In this document: positions 41,959-52,191 of the stretch, piece after piece
Numbering within the stretch: position 1 is the first letter of the stretch
How the letters are laid out: every line of letters begins with the position of its first letter
Origin: Ferrimonas balearica
GTDB taxonomy: Bacteria; Pseudomonadota; Gammaproteobacteria; Enterobacterales; Shewanellaceae
Direction of reading: 5' to 3'
DNA: 64,000 nt
Assembly: GCF_019802055.1 (NCBI RefSeq)
Contig: NZ_JAHVHW010000004.1
Span: 434,001 to 498,000 of the forward strand
Position numbers and translations under genes: made by a program
The notes under the pieces: generated by a model
Seen by the model: only the letters and a program-made list of their open reading frames with translations
Told to the model about the DNA's origin: nothing
Database searches by the model: none

Positions 41959-43524
41959 ATGTCTCAAGCCCGACCCAAGTCGCCGCTTGCACTGGAACTG
42001 CGCGGTATCGAAAAGCGGTTTGGTGATGTCCACGCCAACCGCGACATCAATCTGCAAGTCCCTGCCGGCACCATCCACGGCATCATCGGCGAAAACGGCG
42101 CCGGTAAATCCACTCTGATGAACATCATCTACGGCTTCTACGAAGCGGACTCTGGTGACATCCTGGTGGAAGGTGAACGCCAAAACATCACCAACTCCCG
42201 GGAAGCGATCGCTGCCGGTATCGGTATGGTGCACCAGCACTTTATGCTGGTGGACAATTTCACCGTGCTGGAAAACGTCATCCTGGGTGCCGAAGAGGGT
42301 GGACTGCTGGCCAACTCACTGGGTAAGGCGCGCAAGGAACTGACCCGCCTGGCCAAGGAGTACCAGTTGGATGTCCCGCTGGACGCCACCATTGAAGAGC
42401 TGCCGGTAGGCCTGCAGCAACGGGTGGAGATCCTCAAAGCCCTGTACCGGGGCGCCAAGGTGCTGATCCTGGATGAACCCACCGGGGTACTGACCCCGCA
42501 GGAAACCGATCACCTGTTCCGTATTCTCGACGCGCTGCGTAGCCAGGGCGTCACCATTCTGCTGATCACCCACAAGCTGCGGGAGATCCTGGCGGTCACC
42601 GACAACGTCTCCGTCATGCGCCAGGGCGCCATGGTGGGGCACGTTAAAACCGCTGACACCAACAAGGAAGAGTTGGCAGAACTGATGGTGGGCCGCAAGG
42701 TACGCCTGAAGGTGGAAAAAGGTGCCGCCAACCCCGGCGAAGTCCTGATGTCCACCCGCGACCTGACCTACACCGACAGCCGTGGCGTCGACATGCTGAA
42801 ATCCGTCAGCCTGGAGATCCGCGCCGGTGAAGTGGTCGGCATTGCCGGGGTATCCGGCAATGGCCAGTCTGAGCTGATGGAAGCGCTGGCGGGCATTCTG
42901 GTGCCCACCAAAGGTGAGATCCGTATTGGCGACCACCTGATCACCCCAACCTCCCCTTCTGACCCGAAATCCGTTCGCGCCATGAAGGTCGGCCACGTAC
43001 CGGAAGATCGTCTGGCCATGGGCCTGATCAAGAGCTTCTCCGCTGAGGAGTCCGCCATTCTGGGCTTCCATGAGCAAGGCCAGTACAACGGTCCGGTGCT
43101 CTCCAAACCGAAAGTGATCGAAACCAAATGTCGCGACCTGATGGAGGAGTGGGATGTGCGTCCGCGCAACCCGAAACTGCGCTCCTCCCTGTTCTCCGGG
43201 GGCAACCAGCAGAAGCTGATCATCGCCCGCGAAGTGGACCAGGACCCGGACGTGCTGATGATTGGTCAGCCGACCCGGGGCGTGGACATCGGTGCCATCG
43301 AGTACATCCACAAGCGCATCATCGACATGCGCGACCAGGGCAAAGGTGTGCTGCTGGTCTCTGTGGAGCTGGATGAGATCCTGGCCCTGTCCGACCGCAT
43401 CGTGGTGATGTTCGACGGCAACATCGTTGGTGAGGTCCCGGCAGACAAAGCCAATGAGCGGATCCTCGGCATGATGATGGCCAACGTCATTCCTGATGAA
43501 CTCAAAGCAGGAGAGACCCTGTGA
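41959..43524 (+). CDS. ABC transporter ATPase, two nucleotide-binding domains (nucleoside type)
   Basis: 521 aa, two fused ATPase halves. First: Walker [13 protein letters not shown] loop and signature near [12 protein letters not shown], Walker [11 protein letters not shown]. Second: signature [14 protein letters not shown] with degenerate Walker motifs (VSGNGQSEL for Walker A), a normal feature of this family. Related to RbsA/YufO. Fuels import through the two permeases encoded next. Overlaps the first permease by 4 bp. Confidence 0.94.
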   Translation: MSQARPKSPLALELRGIEKRFGDVHANRDINLQVPAGTIHGIIGENGAGKSTLMNIIYGFYEADSGDILVEGERQNITNSREAIAAGIGMVHQHFMLVDNFTVLENVILGAEEGGLLANSLGKARKELTRLAKEYQLDVPLDATIEELPVGLQQRVEILKALYRGAKVLILDEPTGVLTPQETDHLFRILDALRSQGVTILLITHKLREILAVTDNVSVMRQGAMVGHVKTADTNKEELAELMVGRKVRLKVEKGAANPGEVLMSTRDLTYTDSRGVDMLKSVSLEIRAGEVVGIAGVSGNGQSELMEALAGILVPTKGEIRIGDHLITPTSPSDPKSVRAMKVGHVPEDRLAMGLIKSFSAEESAILGFHEQGQYNGPVLSKPKVIETKCRDLMEEWDVRPRNPKLRSSLFSGGNQQKLIIAREVDQDPDVLMIGQPTRGVDIGAIEYIHKRIIDMRDQGKGVLLVSVELDEILALSDRIVVMFDGNIVGEVPADKANERILGMMMANVIPDELKAGETL

Positions 43525-44648
43525 CTAACAATAAACTGCCAGCCTGGATCAACATCCTGCTGCTGCCGCTTCTGAACCTGCTGCTGGCCTTTGCGGTGTC
43601 CGCTCTGGTGTTCCTCGCCGTGGACGTTAACCCGGTTGAAGCGGCTTCCCTGATGCTGCGGGGCGCACTGGGTTACCAGGAAGGGGTGGGTTACACCCTC
43701 TACTACGCCACCAACTTCATCTTTACCGGTCTCGCGGTTGCGGTGGCCTTCTCTGCCGGTCTGTTCAACATCGGTGGTGAGGGTCAGGCCTACATTGGCG
43801 GTCTCGGCACCGGCCTGATGTGTCTGGCGCTGGATGCCTCCATGCCGTTCTGGGTGATCTTCCCGATCTCCATGCTCGGCGGCATGCTGTTCGGTGCCCT
43901 GTGGGCGCTGATCCCCGCTTACCTGCAGGCCTACCGTGGCAGCCACGTGGTGATCACCACCATCATGTTCAACTTCATCGCCTCCTCGCTGATGGTGTAC
44001 CTGATGGTGAACGTGCTGAAGCCGGACGGCGAGATGTCTGCGGTATCCCGCCTGATTGGCGAGAATGCCCGTCTGCCGATGATGGATGAGATCCTGGGCT
44101 GGTTCGGTATCGCCTTCGACCCGAGCCCGCTGAACTTCTCCTTCTTTATCGCGCTGTTCGCTCTGGTGATGGTCTGGCTGCTGCTGTGGCACACCCGCTG
44201 GGGCTACGCCATCCGCGCACTGGGTGCCAACCCCACTGCAGCCAGCTACGGCGGCATCAACCCCAAGCGTCTGACCGTGATCGTCATGCTGATCTCCGGT
44301 GGTCTGGCCGGTCTGCTGGGGATGAACGAAATCACCGGCTACAGCCATCAGCTGCGTCTGGATTTCGTGGCTGGCTACGGCTTTACCGGGATTGCGGTAG
44401 CGCTGATTGGCCGCGGCCATCCCATCGGCATCCTGTTCGCTTCGCTGCTGTTTGGCGTACTGTTCCAGGGCGGTAACGAACTGTCGTTCGAATACCCCAA
44501 CGTGGACCGCGAAATGGTGGAAGTGGTGCAGGCCCTGGTGGTGCTGTTCTCCGGAGCGCTGTCGCTGATGCTGGTGAAGCCGGTAGAGAAGATCTACCTG
44601 GCTCTGACCGCCGCCAAGGCGGAAAAACTGAAAGCGCAGGAGGCCTAA
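43521..44648 (+). CDS. ABC transporter permease (nucleoside import), subunit 1
   Basis: 375 aa, polytopic, with the BPD_transp_2 fold: [75 protein letters not shown] in separate loops. GTG 43521 overlaps the ATPase stop (GTGA). Typical partner of YufQ-like permease. Acts in the inner membrane as half of a heterodimeric channel. Confidence 0.92.
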   Translation: MTNNKLPAWINILLLPLLNLLLAFAVSALVFLAVDVNPVEAASLMLRGALGYQEGVGYTLYYATNFIFTGLAVAVAFSAGLFNIGGEGQAYIGGLGTGLMCLALDASMPFWVIFPISMLGGMLFGALWALIPAYLQAYRGSHVVITTIMFNFIASSLMVYLMVNVLKPDGEMSAVSRLIGENARLPMMDEILGWFGIAFDPSPLNFSFFIALFALVMVWLLLWHTRWGYAIRALGANPTAASYGGINPKRLTVIVMLISGGLAGLLGMNEITGYSHQLRLDFVAGYGFTGIAVALIGRGHPIGILFASLLFGVLFQGGNELSFEYPNVDREMVEVVQALVVLFSGALSLMLVKPVEKIYLALTAAKAEKLKAQEA

Positions 44649-44651
44649 GCC

Positions 44652-45617
44652 ATGTTTGAGACCATTATCCTGTTGCTGGACGCCACCCTGCGCGTCTCCA
44701 CACCGCTGCTGCTGCTGGCTCTGGCGGGCCTGTTCTCTGAGCGCTCCGGCGTGGTGAACATCGCCCTTGAGGGTAAGCTGCTGGCTTCCGCCTTTGCCGC
44801 TGCCGCCACCGCCTTCGCCACCAACAGCGTCTGGCTGGGTATGCTGGCTGGCATGGTGACCGGTGTGATGATGAGCCTGATCCACGGCTTTGCGTCCATC
44901 ACCCACCGTGGCGACCAGATCGTTTCCGGTACCGCCATCAACATGCTGGCGGCGGGCCTGACCATCACTCTGGGCCGCTACTGGTTCGAGATGGGCGGAC
45001 AGACTCCGGCCCTCTCCGGTGGCCAACGCTTCCAGGCGATCACGCTGCCTCTGGCTGAGATGCTGGCGGACGTCCCGGTGATCGGTTTGCTCTACTCCAA
45101 GCTGCTGTCCGGCCACACCCTGCTGGTGTACCTGGCCTTCGCCATGGTGCCTCTGTCCTGGTGGATCCTGCAACGCACCCGTTTCGGTCTGCGTCTGCGC
45201 GCCGTAGGGGAGAACCCGCACTCCGTTGATACCGCTGGTATCTCCGTAACCTGGCTGCGTTACCGCGCCCTGATCATCGCCGGTATCCTGGCGGGCATCG
45301 CCGGTGCCTACCTCTCCACCGGTCATGCTGCGGGCTTTGTGCCCAACATGAGTGCCGGTAAGGGCTTTATCGCACTGGCGGCACTGATCTTCGGTAAGTG
45401 GCGTCCGGTTCCGGTGATGCTGGGCTGTCTGCTGTTCGGCTTCCTCGACGCGCTGGCGGTTCGCCTGCAGGGCGTGGAACTGCCGGTTGTTGGCGAAGTG
45501 CCGGTACAGGCGATCGAAGTGTTGCCTTACGTGCTGACCGTACTGCTGCTGGCGGGCTTTATCGGCAAAGCCGTAGGTCCGAAAGCGGTAGGCCAGCCTT
45601 ACGTGAAGTCTCGCTAA
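44652..45617 (+). CDS. ABC transporter permease (nucleoside import), subunit 2
   Basis: 321 aa, same fold as the previous gene but shorter, lacking the N-terminal extension. [21 protein letters not shown] near the start, then [36 protein letters not shown] (coupling helix region), [13 protein letters not shown]. Three bases after permease 1. A terminator at 45641-45668 ends the operon. Confidence 0.92.
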   Translation: MFETIILLLDATLRVSTPLLLLALAGLFSERSGVVNIALEGKLLASAFAAAATAFATNSVWLGMLAGMVTGVMMSLIHGFASITHRGDQIVSGTAINMLAAGLTITLGRYWFEMGGQTPALSGGQRFQAITLPLAEMLADVPVIGLLYSKLLSGHTLLVYLAFAMVPLSWWILQRTRFGLRLRAVGENPHSVDTAGISVTWLRYRALIIAGILAGIAGAYLSTGHAAGFVPNMSAGKGFIALAALIFGKWRPVPVMLGCLLFGFLDALAVRLQGVELPVVGEVPVQAIEVLPYVLTVLLLAGFIGKAVGPKAVGQPYVKSR

Positions 45618-45640
45618 TTCCCCCGGGTTTCGCGGACAAA

Positions 45641-45668
45641 ACAAAGCCCCCTTTATGGGGGCTTTTTT
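45641..45668. terminator. Terminator of the nucleoside transporter operon
   Basis: caaagccccc, 4-nt loop, gggggcttttttg; on the reverse strand it can serve the convergent DsrE-like gene, which ends 36 bp away. Confidence 0.85.
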
Positions 45669-45704
45669 GTTTCTCTTAAAAGGGCCCTAACAGGCCCCTT
45701 CCGG

Positions 45705-46193
45705 TTACATCACCACGATGGTGCCGTACCCCTGAGCCTGGTAACCAATCAAAGAGATAAAGGTATTACCGACCAGCTCAATCCCCGGCAGCAATGCCTT
45801 CTCTTCCACATTGAACAGCCCGGTTGCGATGGCGCAGGCTTCAAGGTGCACCCCTTTGGCAGCCAGACGGGCAATCAGCGCCGCAATCTGCTGCTGAGTT
45901 GCAGCATCGGCGGTACTGTCATCAATGAACTGCACCGCCGGCCCACGAAAGGCGATAACGAAGTCGGGAGATACCCCCTGGGCCACCAGGCCATCGTAGG
46001 TTTTCTCAATGACCTGTAGGTAGAGAGGCAGTTTCGCCTCCTCCGCCAGATTGATGTCGAACAGCGCTTTACCCTGGCTGACACCGGTCAGAGCCCGGCT
46101 ATCCAGCGGCGCCTCAGCGGCGGTCACAGTGGGCAGAGAGAGGCAGCACAGCAGCGGCAGAGTGGCCAGAAACCCGTGTTTGATACGAGACAT
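45705..46193 (-). CDS. DsrE-like secreted protein
   Basis: 162 aa with a signal peptide (first 25 residues, ending VTAAEA). The remainder shows the DsrE/DUF1791 fold: YLQVIEKTYDGLVAQGVSPDFVIAFRGPAVQFI in the first half, a Cys (C120, LEACAIATGLF) at the position used for sulfur carriage in DsrE proteins, and a hydrophobic C terminus. Periplasmic homologues are of unknown role. A palindrome (46255-46271) lies in its upstream region. Confidence 0.82.
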   Translation of the reverse strand: MSRIKHGFLATLPLLCCLSLPTVTAAEAPLDSRALTGVSQGKALFDINLAEEAKLPLYLQVIEKTYDGLVAQGVSPDFVIAFRGPAVQFIDDSTADAATQQQIAALIARLAAKGVHLEACAIATGLFNVEEKALLPGIELVGNTFISLIGYQAQGYGTIVVM

Positions 46194-46254
46194 AACGATT
46201 CCTTCCTTACGGCTTTATACAAGTGGGGAGAATCGTGCCTCAATCATTAATTAA

Positions 46255-46271
46255 GATAAATCTAATTTATC
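46255..46271. promoter_or_regulatory. Perfect palindrome upstream of the DsrE-like gene (candidate operator)
   Basis: gataaat-cta-atttatc: 7-bp arms, 3-bp centre, 62 bp before the start codon on the minus strand. No regulator gene lies adjacent. The rest of 46194-46496 (303 bp) contains only the terminator at 46393-46422 and no gene. Confidence 0.4.
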
Positions 46272-46392
46272 TATTTCTAAACCATTGATCACAAACTGGA
46301 TATAAGCCACACCGCCAACTTGTGCAGTAACGCACGTATCGTTGAGCCGGCCTTACATGAAATCCCTCAAAGGCCAGGCGTTTCCCAGAAAC

Positions 46393-46422
46393 AACAAAGC
46401 CCCCATTCGGGGGCGTTGTTTC
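46393..46422 (-). terminator. Terminator after the DUF3185 gene
   Basis: Stem gcccccattcgggggc type, flanked by aaacaacaa and gttgttt, giving a T-rich end on both strands; 75 bp beyond the DUF3185 stop. Confidence 0.65.
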
Positions 46423-46496
46423 CGGGGCCGAATCGGCTATCCGGTAATGCGGGCCCGGTCATCCAGGCCGCATCTATCTGGCGACGTCGAAACGGA

Positions 46497-46688
46497 TCAC
46501 TTCAGCCGCGTCAGACCGATCAGCGCCAGAATCGCACCGCCGACCATGCCGGCCCAGGCTTCAATCGGCGTTTCTCCGCTCAGGGCGCGGGTTACCTGAG
46601 AGCTTGCGGAGTCGTAGATGTTGTAACCCCAGAAAGCCAAAGCAACGCCTGCGACGATAAGCACAATGCCAATAATCTTATTATTCAT
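46497..46688 (-). CDS. DUF3185 small membrane protein
   Basis: 63 aa. Two hydrophobic segments: IIGIVLIVAGVALAFWGYNIY (5-25) and WAGMVGGAILALIGLTRL (45-62), separated by a short S/T-rich loop. Matches the small DUF3185 family. ATG 46688 has ggag five bases away; a GTG at 46694 is possible. Function unknown; monocistronic by appearance. Confidence 0.78.
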   Translation of the reverse strand: MNNKIIGIVLIVAGVALAFWGYNIYDSASSQVTRALSGETPIEAWAGMVGGAILALIGLTRLK

Positions 46689-46907
46689 TTTCACTCCAAT
46701 GGTGTTTAACCGTTACGTTTACCGGCCCGGAACTCACAACGCCCTTAGCCTCAACATGCAATGAGAACTCATTAATGTTGATGACATTTTTGACACAATC
46801 ACAGAGTTTGCCAGCGAGGAGCCCACCCTGTCCACCAGCGAAAGCGTGACCTCTCTGGCGCAAACGGTGACGAATTTAACGATGCGCCCCACTCACCCAC
46901 CAGCACG

Positions 46908-47804
46908 TTACAGGGCAAGAGTTTCCGGCTTATGCTGCAGCAGGTGATCCACCAGCGCCCGCACCGGAGCACTGGTGGTCCGGTTGGCCGGATAGATCAG
47001 TGAAATCGGGAATGGGGGCAGACGATACGACTCCAGCACCGACACCAGCCGCCCGCTGTCCAGATAGGGCGCCACCATAAATCGGGGCAACTGCGCAATG
47101 CCCAGACCATCCGCAGCGAACTGTGCCGCCAGCTCACCCTGGTTCACCTCCAGAGTGCCGGGCACCCGGATTTGATGCTCCTGCCCCGCCTCCTGGTAGC
47201 GCCATCGAGTCAACTGCGGGTTGGAGTTATCAACAATGCAGCGATGCTGGCTCAGCGACTTGGGGTGCTCCGGTGCACCATAGCGCGCCAGATAGTCCGG
47301 GCTGGCGACAAAGTCGATCGACACCGTGGCGTAGGGGCGCGCCACCAGACCGGAATCCGGCAGGTCACCCACCCGAATCGCCAGATCCACTCCCTCCTCC
47401 ACCAGGTTGACCTGCCGATTGACCAGCAGCCAGCTGAGAGAGACCTCGGGATGGTCACTCAGAAAGTGACTTAAGGCGGGCTGCAGCCCCAGTTGGGCGC
47501 TGTGCAGGGGAGAGGAGATGCGGATGCGTCCGGCGATGGCGCTGCGCCGATCGATAGCCCCCTGCTCCAGCTGATCCAGACGGGACAGAATCGCCTCAAA
47601 CTCGGCCAGAAAGTGGTGCCCCTCCGGCGTCAGGTTCATTGAGCGGGTACTGCGTACCAGCAACTGGCAGCCATAGTGCTTTTCCAGCTCCGTAATCTGG
47701 CGGCTCACTGCGGAGTTAACGATGCCCAGAGTCTTGGCGGCACCACTGAAGCTGCGCTGTGCAACCACGGCGACAAAGGTGCGCATCGCGTTGAGCAGAT
47801 CCAT
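46908..47804 (-). CDS. LysR family transcriptional regulator, divergent from an SDR gene
   Basis: 298 aa from ATG 47804 (47813 is also possible). HTH in residues 1-60 (RSFSGAAKTLGIVNSAVSRQI) and a CrgA-type effector domain (RIRISSPLHSAQLGLQPAL, VNLVEEGVDLAIRVGDLPDSGL). Reads away from the SDR at 47907, leaving a 102-bp shared promoter region. The usual inference is that it regulates that SDR and itself. Confidence 0.9.
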   Translation of the reverse strand: MDLLNAMRTFVAVVAQRSFSGAAKTLGIVNSAVSRQITELEKHYGCQLLVRSTRSMNLTPEGHHFLAEFEAILSRLDQLEQGAIDRRSAIAGRIRISSPLHSAQLGLQPALSHFLSDHPEVSLSWLLVNRQVNLVEEGVDLAIRVGDLPDSGLVARPYATVSIDFVASPDYLARYGAPEHPKSLSQHRCIVDNSNPQLTRWRYQEAGQEHQIRVPGTLEVNQGELAAQFAADGLGIAQLPRFMVAPYLDSGRLVSVLESYRLPPFPISLIYPANRTTSAPVRALVDHLLQHKPETLAL

Positions 47805-47906
47805 TTTTCTCATAATGTGAAAAGTCATTTCATTACGACGTTATTTTTCGATTATGCGCACAGGAGTAGGCTGTGTCCAAGTTCAAACGCCCCAGTGGAG
47901 AGTGAG

Positions 47907-48506
47907 ATGAAGGTATTACTGATCGGTGCCACCGGCACCATTGGCAAAGCGGTAGAGCGCGCCCTGAGTGACCAGCACGAGTTGATCACCGTGGGTTTTC
48001 GGGATGGCATGCATCAGGTTGATCTGGGCAATCCGGCTTCGATTCAGCGCCTTTTCGAAACGGTCGGCAAGGTGGATGCCATCATCAGCACCGCTGGCCT
48101 GGCCAAGTTTGGCCCAATGGCACAGCTGTCGGACGCAGACTTTGACCTGGCACTGCAAAACAAACTGATGGGGCAGGTCAATCTGGTCCGCATCGGCCAG
48201 TCCTATGTGAACGAAGGCGGCTCAATCACCTTGACCTCCGGCATCCTCTCCCGCCATCCGATGCCGGGCAGCAGCAGTATCGCCATGGCCAACGGGGCAC
48301 TGGAAAGCTTTGTCCGGGCCGCCGCCCTTGAGCTGCCACAACTGCGACTTAATGTGGTCGCCCCGGCCTTCGTCAAGGAGACCATGGCGATGATGGGGAT
48401 GGACTCGACCCATGGCATCAGCGCCGCCGACACCAGCAAAACCTACCTGGCGGCCCTGTCCGGCAGCCACCATGGTGAGACCCTGGATGTGACCGACCAC
48501 CTCTGA
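47907..48506 (+). CDS. Short-chain dehydrogenase (small atypical SDR)
   Basis: 199 aa, ggag 8 bases before ATG 47907. Glycine motif LIGATGTIGKAVERAL near the N terminus, then IISTAGLAKFGPM. The usual Y-x-x-x-K is not clear: the region reads SSSIAMANGALESFVRAAALE, where A-N-G-A replaces a Tyr-containing motif. It may be an atypical or non-catalytic family member. Probably controlled by the divergent LysR. Confidence 0.8.
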   Translation: MKVLLIGATGTIGKAVERALSDQHELITVGFRDGMHQVDLGNPASIQRLFETVGKVDAIISTAGLAKFGPMAQLSDADFDLALQNKLMGQVNLVRIGQSYVNEGGSITLTSGILSRHPMPGSSSIAMANGALESFVRAAALELPQLRLNVVAPAFVKETMAMMGMDSTHGISAADTSKTYLAALSGSHHGETLDVTDHL

Positions 48507-48578
48507 ACCCCTTAACCCCTGTGGTGGCAGGACAGGGAGCGTCCTCTCGCCCACTCTCAGGGGCCAATCACTACAAAT

Positions 48579-48606
48579 AAAAAACGCCGCCCAATCGGGC
48601 GGCGTT
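48579..48606 (-). terminator. Terminator of the DsbA-like gene
   Basis: Minus strand AACGCCGCCC, 4-nt loop, GGGCGGCGTT, then T4 and beyond (TTTTTTATTTG). The T-run lies on this strand only. Confidence 0.8.
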
Positions 48607-48631
48607 TCCTGTCTGCGGCATCCCGCAGGAA

Positions 48632-49360
48632 TTACTTGTTGGCCAGGTAGGCCATCAGGTCAACCAGCTGACCAACAGACTCGATCTGGTTCAGTTCGAT
48701 CAGGTACTTGTTGTTTACCACGAACGCCGGGATGGAGCCCACCTGGTACAGGCGCTGCTCTTTGGCCCACAGCTCAACCTGCTCGGAGACAGCCGGAGTT
48801 TGAGCAATCTTGTCGAACTGAGCGGCGTCTACGCCGTTCTCAACGAAGATGGCGCGCACATCCGCCAGGCTGTTGATGCCTTCACCGTGAGTGTCGCCCG
48901 CGGTGTGGTTGTGGTCCTTACCACCCATCAGCGCGAACATCGGATCTTTGATCAGCTTCTGCTGGCCCATCTCCTGCACGGTGGCAAAGGCGCGGATAAC
49001 CGCTTCGTAGGTTTGGTGGTCTGCGTCGTTACGAGCGAAGTTTACGTGCTTCTGCTCAAAGGTCAGGCCCTTGGCTTCGATCGCCGGAACGATGGTGGGC
49101 AGGAAGCGAGACTCCATGTTGTAGCAACCGCCACAATAGAAGGAGAAGAACTCGGTAACGGTGGGCTGCTCAACCTTACCGTTGGGGTTAACCACCCGGT
49201 AGTGCACGCCCTCTTTGAACTGAGCAGACTGGTCTGCCTGCTGAGCCACCGGAGCAGCGGCCTGAGGCGCAGCAGCCTCAGTCTTGGCAGGAGCTTCAGG
49301 AGCGGATTCGGAACAACCGGCCAGGATCAGGGCCAGGGCGATACCAAGGATCTTTTTCAC
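48632..49360 (-). CDS. DsbA-like thiol:disulfide oxidoreductase lipoprotein
   Basis: 242 aa from GTG 49360. Lipobox ALILAGC, then an Ala/Pro-rich linker (about 25-50), then a DsbA-type thioredoxin fold with CxxC as FYCGGCYNM and the cis-Pro loop near VGSIPAFVVNN. DsbA proteins introduce disulfides in periplasmic proteins; here the active site is CGGC, not the common CPHC, which may shift redox potential. Membrane anchoring through the lipid is unusual for DsbA. Confidence 0.85.
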   Translation of the reverse strand: MKKILGIALALILAGCSESAPEAPAKTEAAAPQAAAPVAQQADQSAQFKEGVHYRVVNPNGKVEQPTVTEFFSFYCGGCYNMESRFLPTIVPAIEAKGLTFEQKHVNFARNDADHQTYEAVIRAFATVQEMGQQKLIKDPMFALMGGKDHNHTAGDTHGEGINSLADVRAIFVENGVDAAQFDKIAQTPAVSEQVELWAKEQRLYQVGSIPAFVVNNKYLIELNQIESVGQLVDLMAYLANK

Positions 49361-49550
49361 GATGGTTTCTCGTAGTTTGGTAGACAAATTGCCGCAAGCA
49401 TAGCGCCTGGAGCCTGTCCAAGGTCAAGCATTTGTGGGTAAAACGAAGTGAAAGGGTGAACCGAATCACCGGAAAGAAAAAACCGCATCCATGCAGGGAA
49501 CCCTAAGTTCAGGTTATAGTCTTAACCCGCTTATTTCGATGGAGTTACCC

Positions 49551-49931
49551 ATGCCCCTGGCGTTCCTACTGCTGCTGGTGTCCGGACTGGCAGCCTGTGC
49601 AGGCAAGGCCCCCATCCCGCCTCCGCCTCAGCACTTTTTCAATACCGAGCAGGGGCCGGATGGCGAAACGCGCTTCACCTTCAACTACATTCAGCCGGAG
49701 CAGGAACGCCGCTCCCGTCGTCGGGAGCAAGCATTACTGGTGGAGGTGCCGGACTCCAGAGATGCGAACGCTCCGGTGTTGCCAGGACAGGGGCCGATGA
49801 TTGACCAGCATCAGCTCTACCTGGACCTGGAGAAAGCGCTGGATGAACGGCAACTCTGTTTAAATGGCTACCGTATCGACCAGCGCTATCCTACTCGCCA
49901 GGGGGTCAGTTTGCGGGGGCGTTGTCGCTGA
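49551..49931 (+). CDS. Small hypothetical lipoprotein
   Basis: 126 aa from ATG 49551, six bases after ggag. Lipobox LVSGLAAC, then a Pro-rich stretch (PIPPPPQ), then a polar region with many Arg (PEQERRSRRREQ). No family recognised. The 3' end overlaps the convergent exporter gene by 26 bp. The frame to 49491 lacks support. Confidence 0.7.
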   Translation: MPLAFLLLLVSGLAACAGKAPIPPPPQHFFNTEQGPDGETRFTFNYIQPEQERRSRRREQALLVEVPDSRDANAPVLPGQGPMIDQHQLYLDLEKALDERQLCLNGYRIDQRYPTRQGVSLRGRCR

Positions 49932-51117
49932 CCGGCATCATCGCCGCCATCACCTGCTGATGGCCAGTCCGGTTCAGGCGGGCCAGGCCCAGCCAGACCA
50001 TAGGCAGCACCATCAGCACCGCCAATGACGCTACCGACGGCAGCGGCATTAGGTTGACCAGCCCCACCAGCAGTGACGCGCCAGTCATCTGGAACAGTCC
50101 CATCAGCGCCGAAGCGGTACCGGCCCGCTCACCAAAGGGCGCCAGCGCCGATCCCCCACTCACAGCAAAGACAAAGCAGAAGCCGATGCTGGCGATAAAG
50201 ACCGGACCCATAAAGGCCAGCGGGTGAGCGATGTGGCTCAGGCCCAGAAGGCTTAGTGCCGCGATAAGACACAGCACCACGGCCAGCTTGAGACCCGCCC
50301 GTTTACCGATGCGCGCCACAATGCTGGGAGCCGCAAAGGCAGCCGCGATGTTGATCGCCGCGTTGGTGCCGAACCAGAGGCTGAACGCCATCGGGCTTTG
50401 CGCCATCTCGACCATCAACTGAACCGGTGCAATGCTGACATAACCGATGATCACTGCCATCGCCAGCATGATAAAGCCGGTGTGGTACTGGAAAACCGGA
50501 TTGACCAGCACCGGCTGATAGCGGGCCCAACTTACCAGTGCGCCGTCGCTACGGGTGTCTGCAGGTCGAGTCTCCGGAAGACGCCAGGCCACCAGGACAC
50601 CGGCAAACAGCGCGTACGCGGCCATAAAGTAGAAGGTCGCACGCCAGTCCCACAGCTCAGCGAGAACCCCGCCCAGTAGCGGCGCCAGGGCCGGTACTAC
50701 GCAGATCACGCCGTTGAGATAGCTGTAAATGGGGCCGGCCCGCTCCGGTCCGTAGCTGTCCCGTACGCCGGACATGGCGGCAACCACCACGGCGCAGGCG
50801 CCAAAGCCTTGCAGCAAGCGCGCCAGCCACAGCACTTCAATCAGGTTGGCCCAGGCGGCCAGAAGCGACCCGGCCAGATAGAGGGCGATGCCCGTCAATG
50901 CCAGCGGGCGACGACCATAGCGATCCGCCAGCGGGCCTGCCAGCAGTTGTCCCAGACCCATCGCCAGCAGAAATACGGCTACGATGGCCTGAACCTGAGG
51001 CAGGGGAGCGCCAAGCGCCGAAGCCATCTCAGGCACGGCAGGCAGGAAGATGTCGATGGCCAGCGGGCTGAATGCCACCAGCAGCATCAGAAGAACGAAA
51101 GGAACGGGACGAGTCAT
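49906..51117 (-). CDS. Bcr/CflA-type multidrug MFS exporter
   Basis: 403 aa, 12 TM segments. MFS motif A-like LAGPLADRYGRRPLALTG after TM2, DIFLPAVPEM in TM1 and ARLLQGFGACAVVVAAMSGVRD in TM4. These match the Bcr/CflA drug-resistance subfamily (proton-driven export of bicyclomycin, sulfonamides, chloramphenicol or unknown compounds). A divergent LysR at 51232 suggests regulation of this gene. Confidence 0.9.
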   Translation of the reverse strand: MTRPVPFVLLMLLVAFSPLAIDIFLPAVPEMASALGAPLPQVQAIVAVFLLAMGLGQLLAGPLADRYGRRPLALTGIALYLAGSLLAAWANLIEVLWLARLLQGFGACAVVVAAMSGVRDSYGPERAGPIYSYLNGVICVVPALAPLLGGVLAELWDWRATFYFMAAYALFAGVLVAWRLPETRPADTRSDGALVSWARYQPVLVNPVFQYHTGFIMLAMAVIIGYVSIAPVQLMVEMAQSPMAFSLWFGTNAAINIAAAFAAPSIVARIGKRAGLKLAVVLCLIAALSLLGLSHIAHPLAFMGPVFIASIGFCFVFAVSGGSALAPFGERAGTASALMGLFQMTGASLLVGLVNLMPLPSVASLAVLMVLPMVWLGLARLNRTGHQQVMAAMMPVSDNAPAN

Positions 51118-51231
51118 GGCACCACTTCAATGAGGATTGAGGCCGCCATTGTAGGCAAGCCAAGTTATGATAAATAATGATTTGTTGTCAGCTGACACTT
51201 TCCAAAATGGAATAAGTTAAAGGAGCGCCCC

Positions 51232-52191
51232 GTGGCCCTGGATATTCTGGACCTGAACCTGTTACGCCTGATGCTGGTGCTGCTTGAGGAGGGCAGCGTC
51301 AGTGCTGCAGCCCAGCGTCTGCATCTGAGCCAGTCCGCGGTCAGTAAGCAGCTCAGCAAGCTACGGGAACAGTTGGGCAAGTCGCTGGATGACCCCCTGT
51401 TTGTTCGCGCCGGGCAGGGTCTGGCTCCCACCCCAAAAGCGTTGGCACTGGAGCCGAAGTTGCGCCAGTGGCTGCGTCTCTCCTGCGAATTGCTTATCCC
51501 ACCTGGGTTCGACCCCAACACGGACCAGCGCCAGTTTCGGGCCAGCGTGGTGGAAACCGCGTTTCCCAGCCTGATGCACCGGGTACTGACCGACCTGCAG
51601 GTGCAGGCCCCCGGCATGCGGCTGGATATGGTGCCTGGCTCTAACGACAAGCTGGAGCTGTTGGCCCGGGGCCAGTTGGACCTGCTGCTGTTGGCACGGG
51701 ACACCGACGAGCGCGCCCGGGCGCCATGGCACATCCGGGATCTGCCCAATCTGCCCCAGCTGGAGCTCTATCAGGACATCAACGTCTGTCTGGTTCGGGA
51801 GGACCACCCGGCGCTGGATGGCGGCTGGGATCTGGAGCGCTTTCTCGATCTGAACCATATCCAGATCTGGGTTGAAGGCACCGAGCTGTGGCTGATGGAC
51901 CATGTTCTCGCCACCTCCGGCATGAAGCGCCCGGTGGCGGTACAGGTACCGGATTTTCACAGTGCGGCGTTGATGGCACAGCACACCGACATGGTGTTCA
52001 CCAGCGCCAGTGTGTTCGCCCACCAGTTGGCGGCGCGTTACGCCCTGGCGGTGCTGCCACTGCCGCTGCAGTTGGCGCCGATCAGTTACCGATTAATCTG
52101 GCCGGAAACGCTGGACAGCGACCCGGCCCACCGCTGGCTGCGTGGCTTTATTGCCGAGCGCAGCCAGGGCCTGGGGGCGTGTGGCGCTTAG
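51232..52191 (+). CDS. LysR family transcriptional regulator, divergent from the MFS exporter
   Basis: 319 aa, GTG 51232 with aaggag about seven bases before. HTH: EGSVSAAAQRLHLSQSAVSKQLSKLR. Effector domain with FRASVVETAFPSLMHRVLTD and GQLDLLLLARDTDER; NodD/LinR-like subgroup in style. 114 bp of shared upstream DNA with the exporter gene, the expected target. Its 3' end overlaps the Dcu transporter gene by 4 bp. Confidence 0.9.
   Translation: MALDILDLNLLRLMLVLLEEGSVSAAAQRLHLSQSAVSKQLSKLREQLGKSLDDPLFVRAGQGLAPTPKALALEPKLRQWLRLSCELLIPPGFDPNTDQRQFRASVVETAFPSLMHRVLTDLQVQAPGMRLDMVPGSNDKLELLARGQLDLLLLARDTDERARAPWHIRDLPNLPQLELYQDINVCLVREDHPALDGGWDLERFLDLNHIQIWVEGTELWLMDHVLATSGMKRPVAVQVPDFHSAALMAQHTDMVFTSASVFAHQLAARYALAVLPLPLQLAPISYRLIWPETLDSDPAHRWLRGFIAERSQGLGACGA

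Noticed and set aside
43266..45644. 792-aa minus-strand ORF opposite the permeases
   Set aside because: Composition dominated by Q, H and R, mirror of membrane-protein codons; both permeases have coherent families.
46689..46907. Small gene between DUF3185 and LysR
   Set aside because: No ORF with a Shine-Dalgarno and no terminator or promoter pattern; nothing supported.
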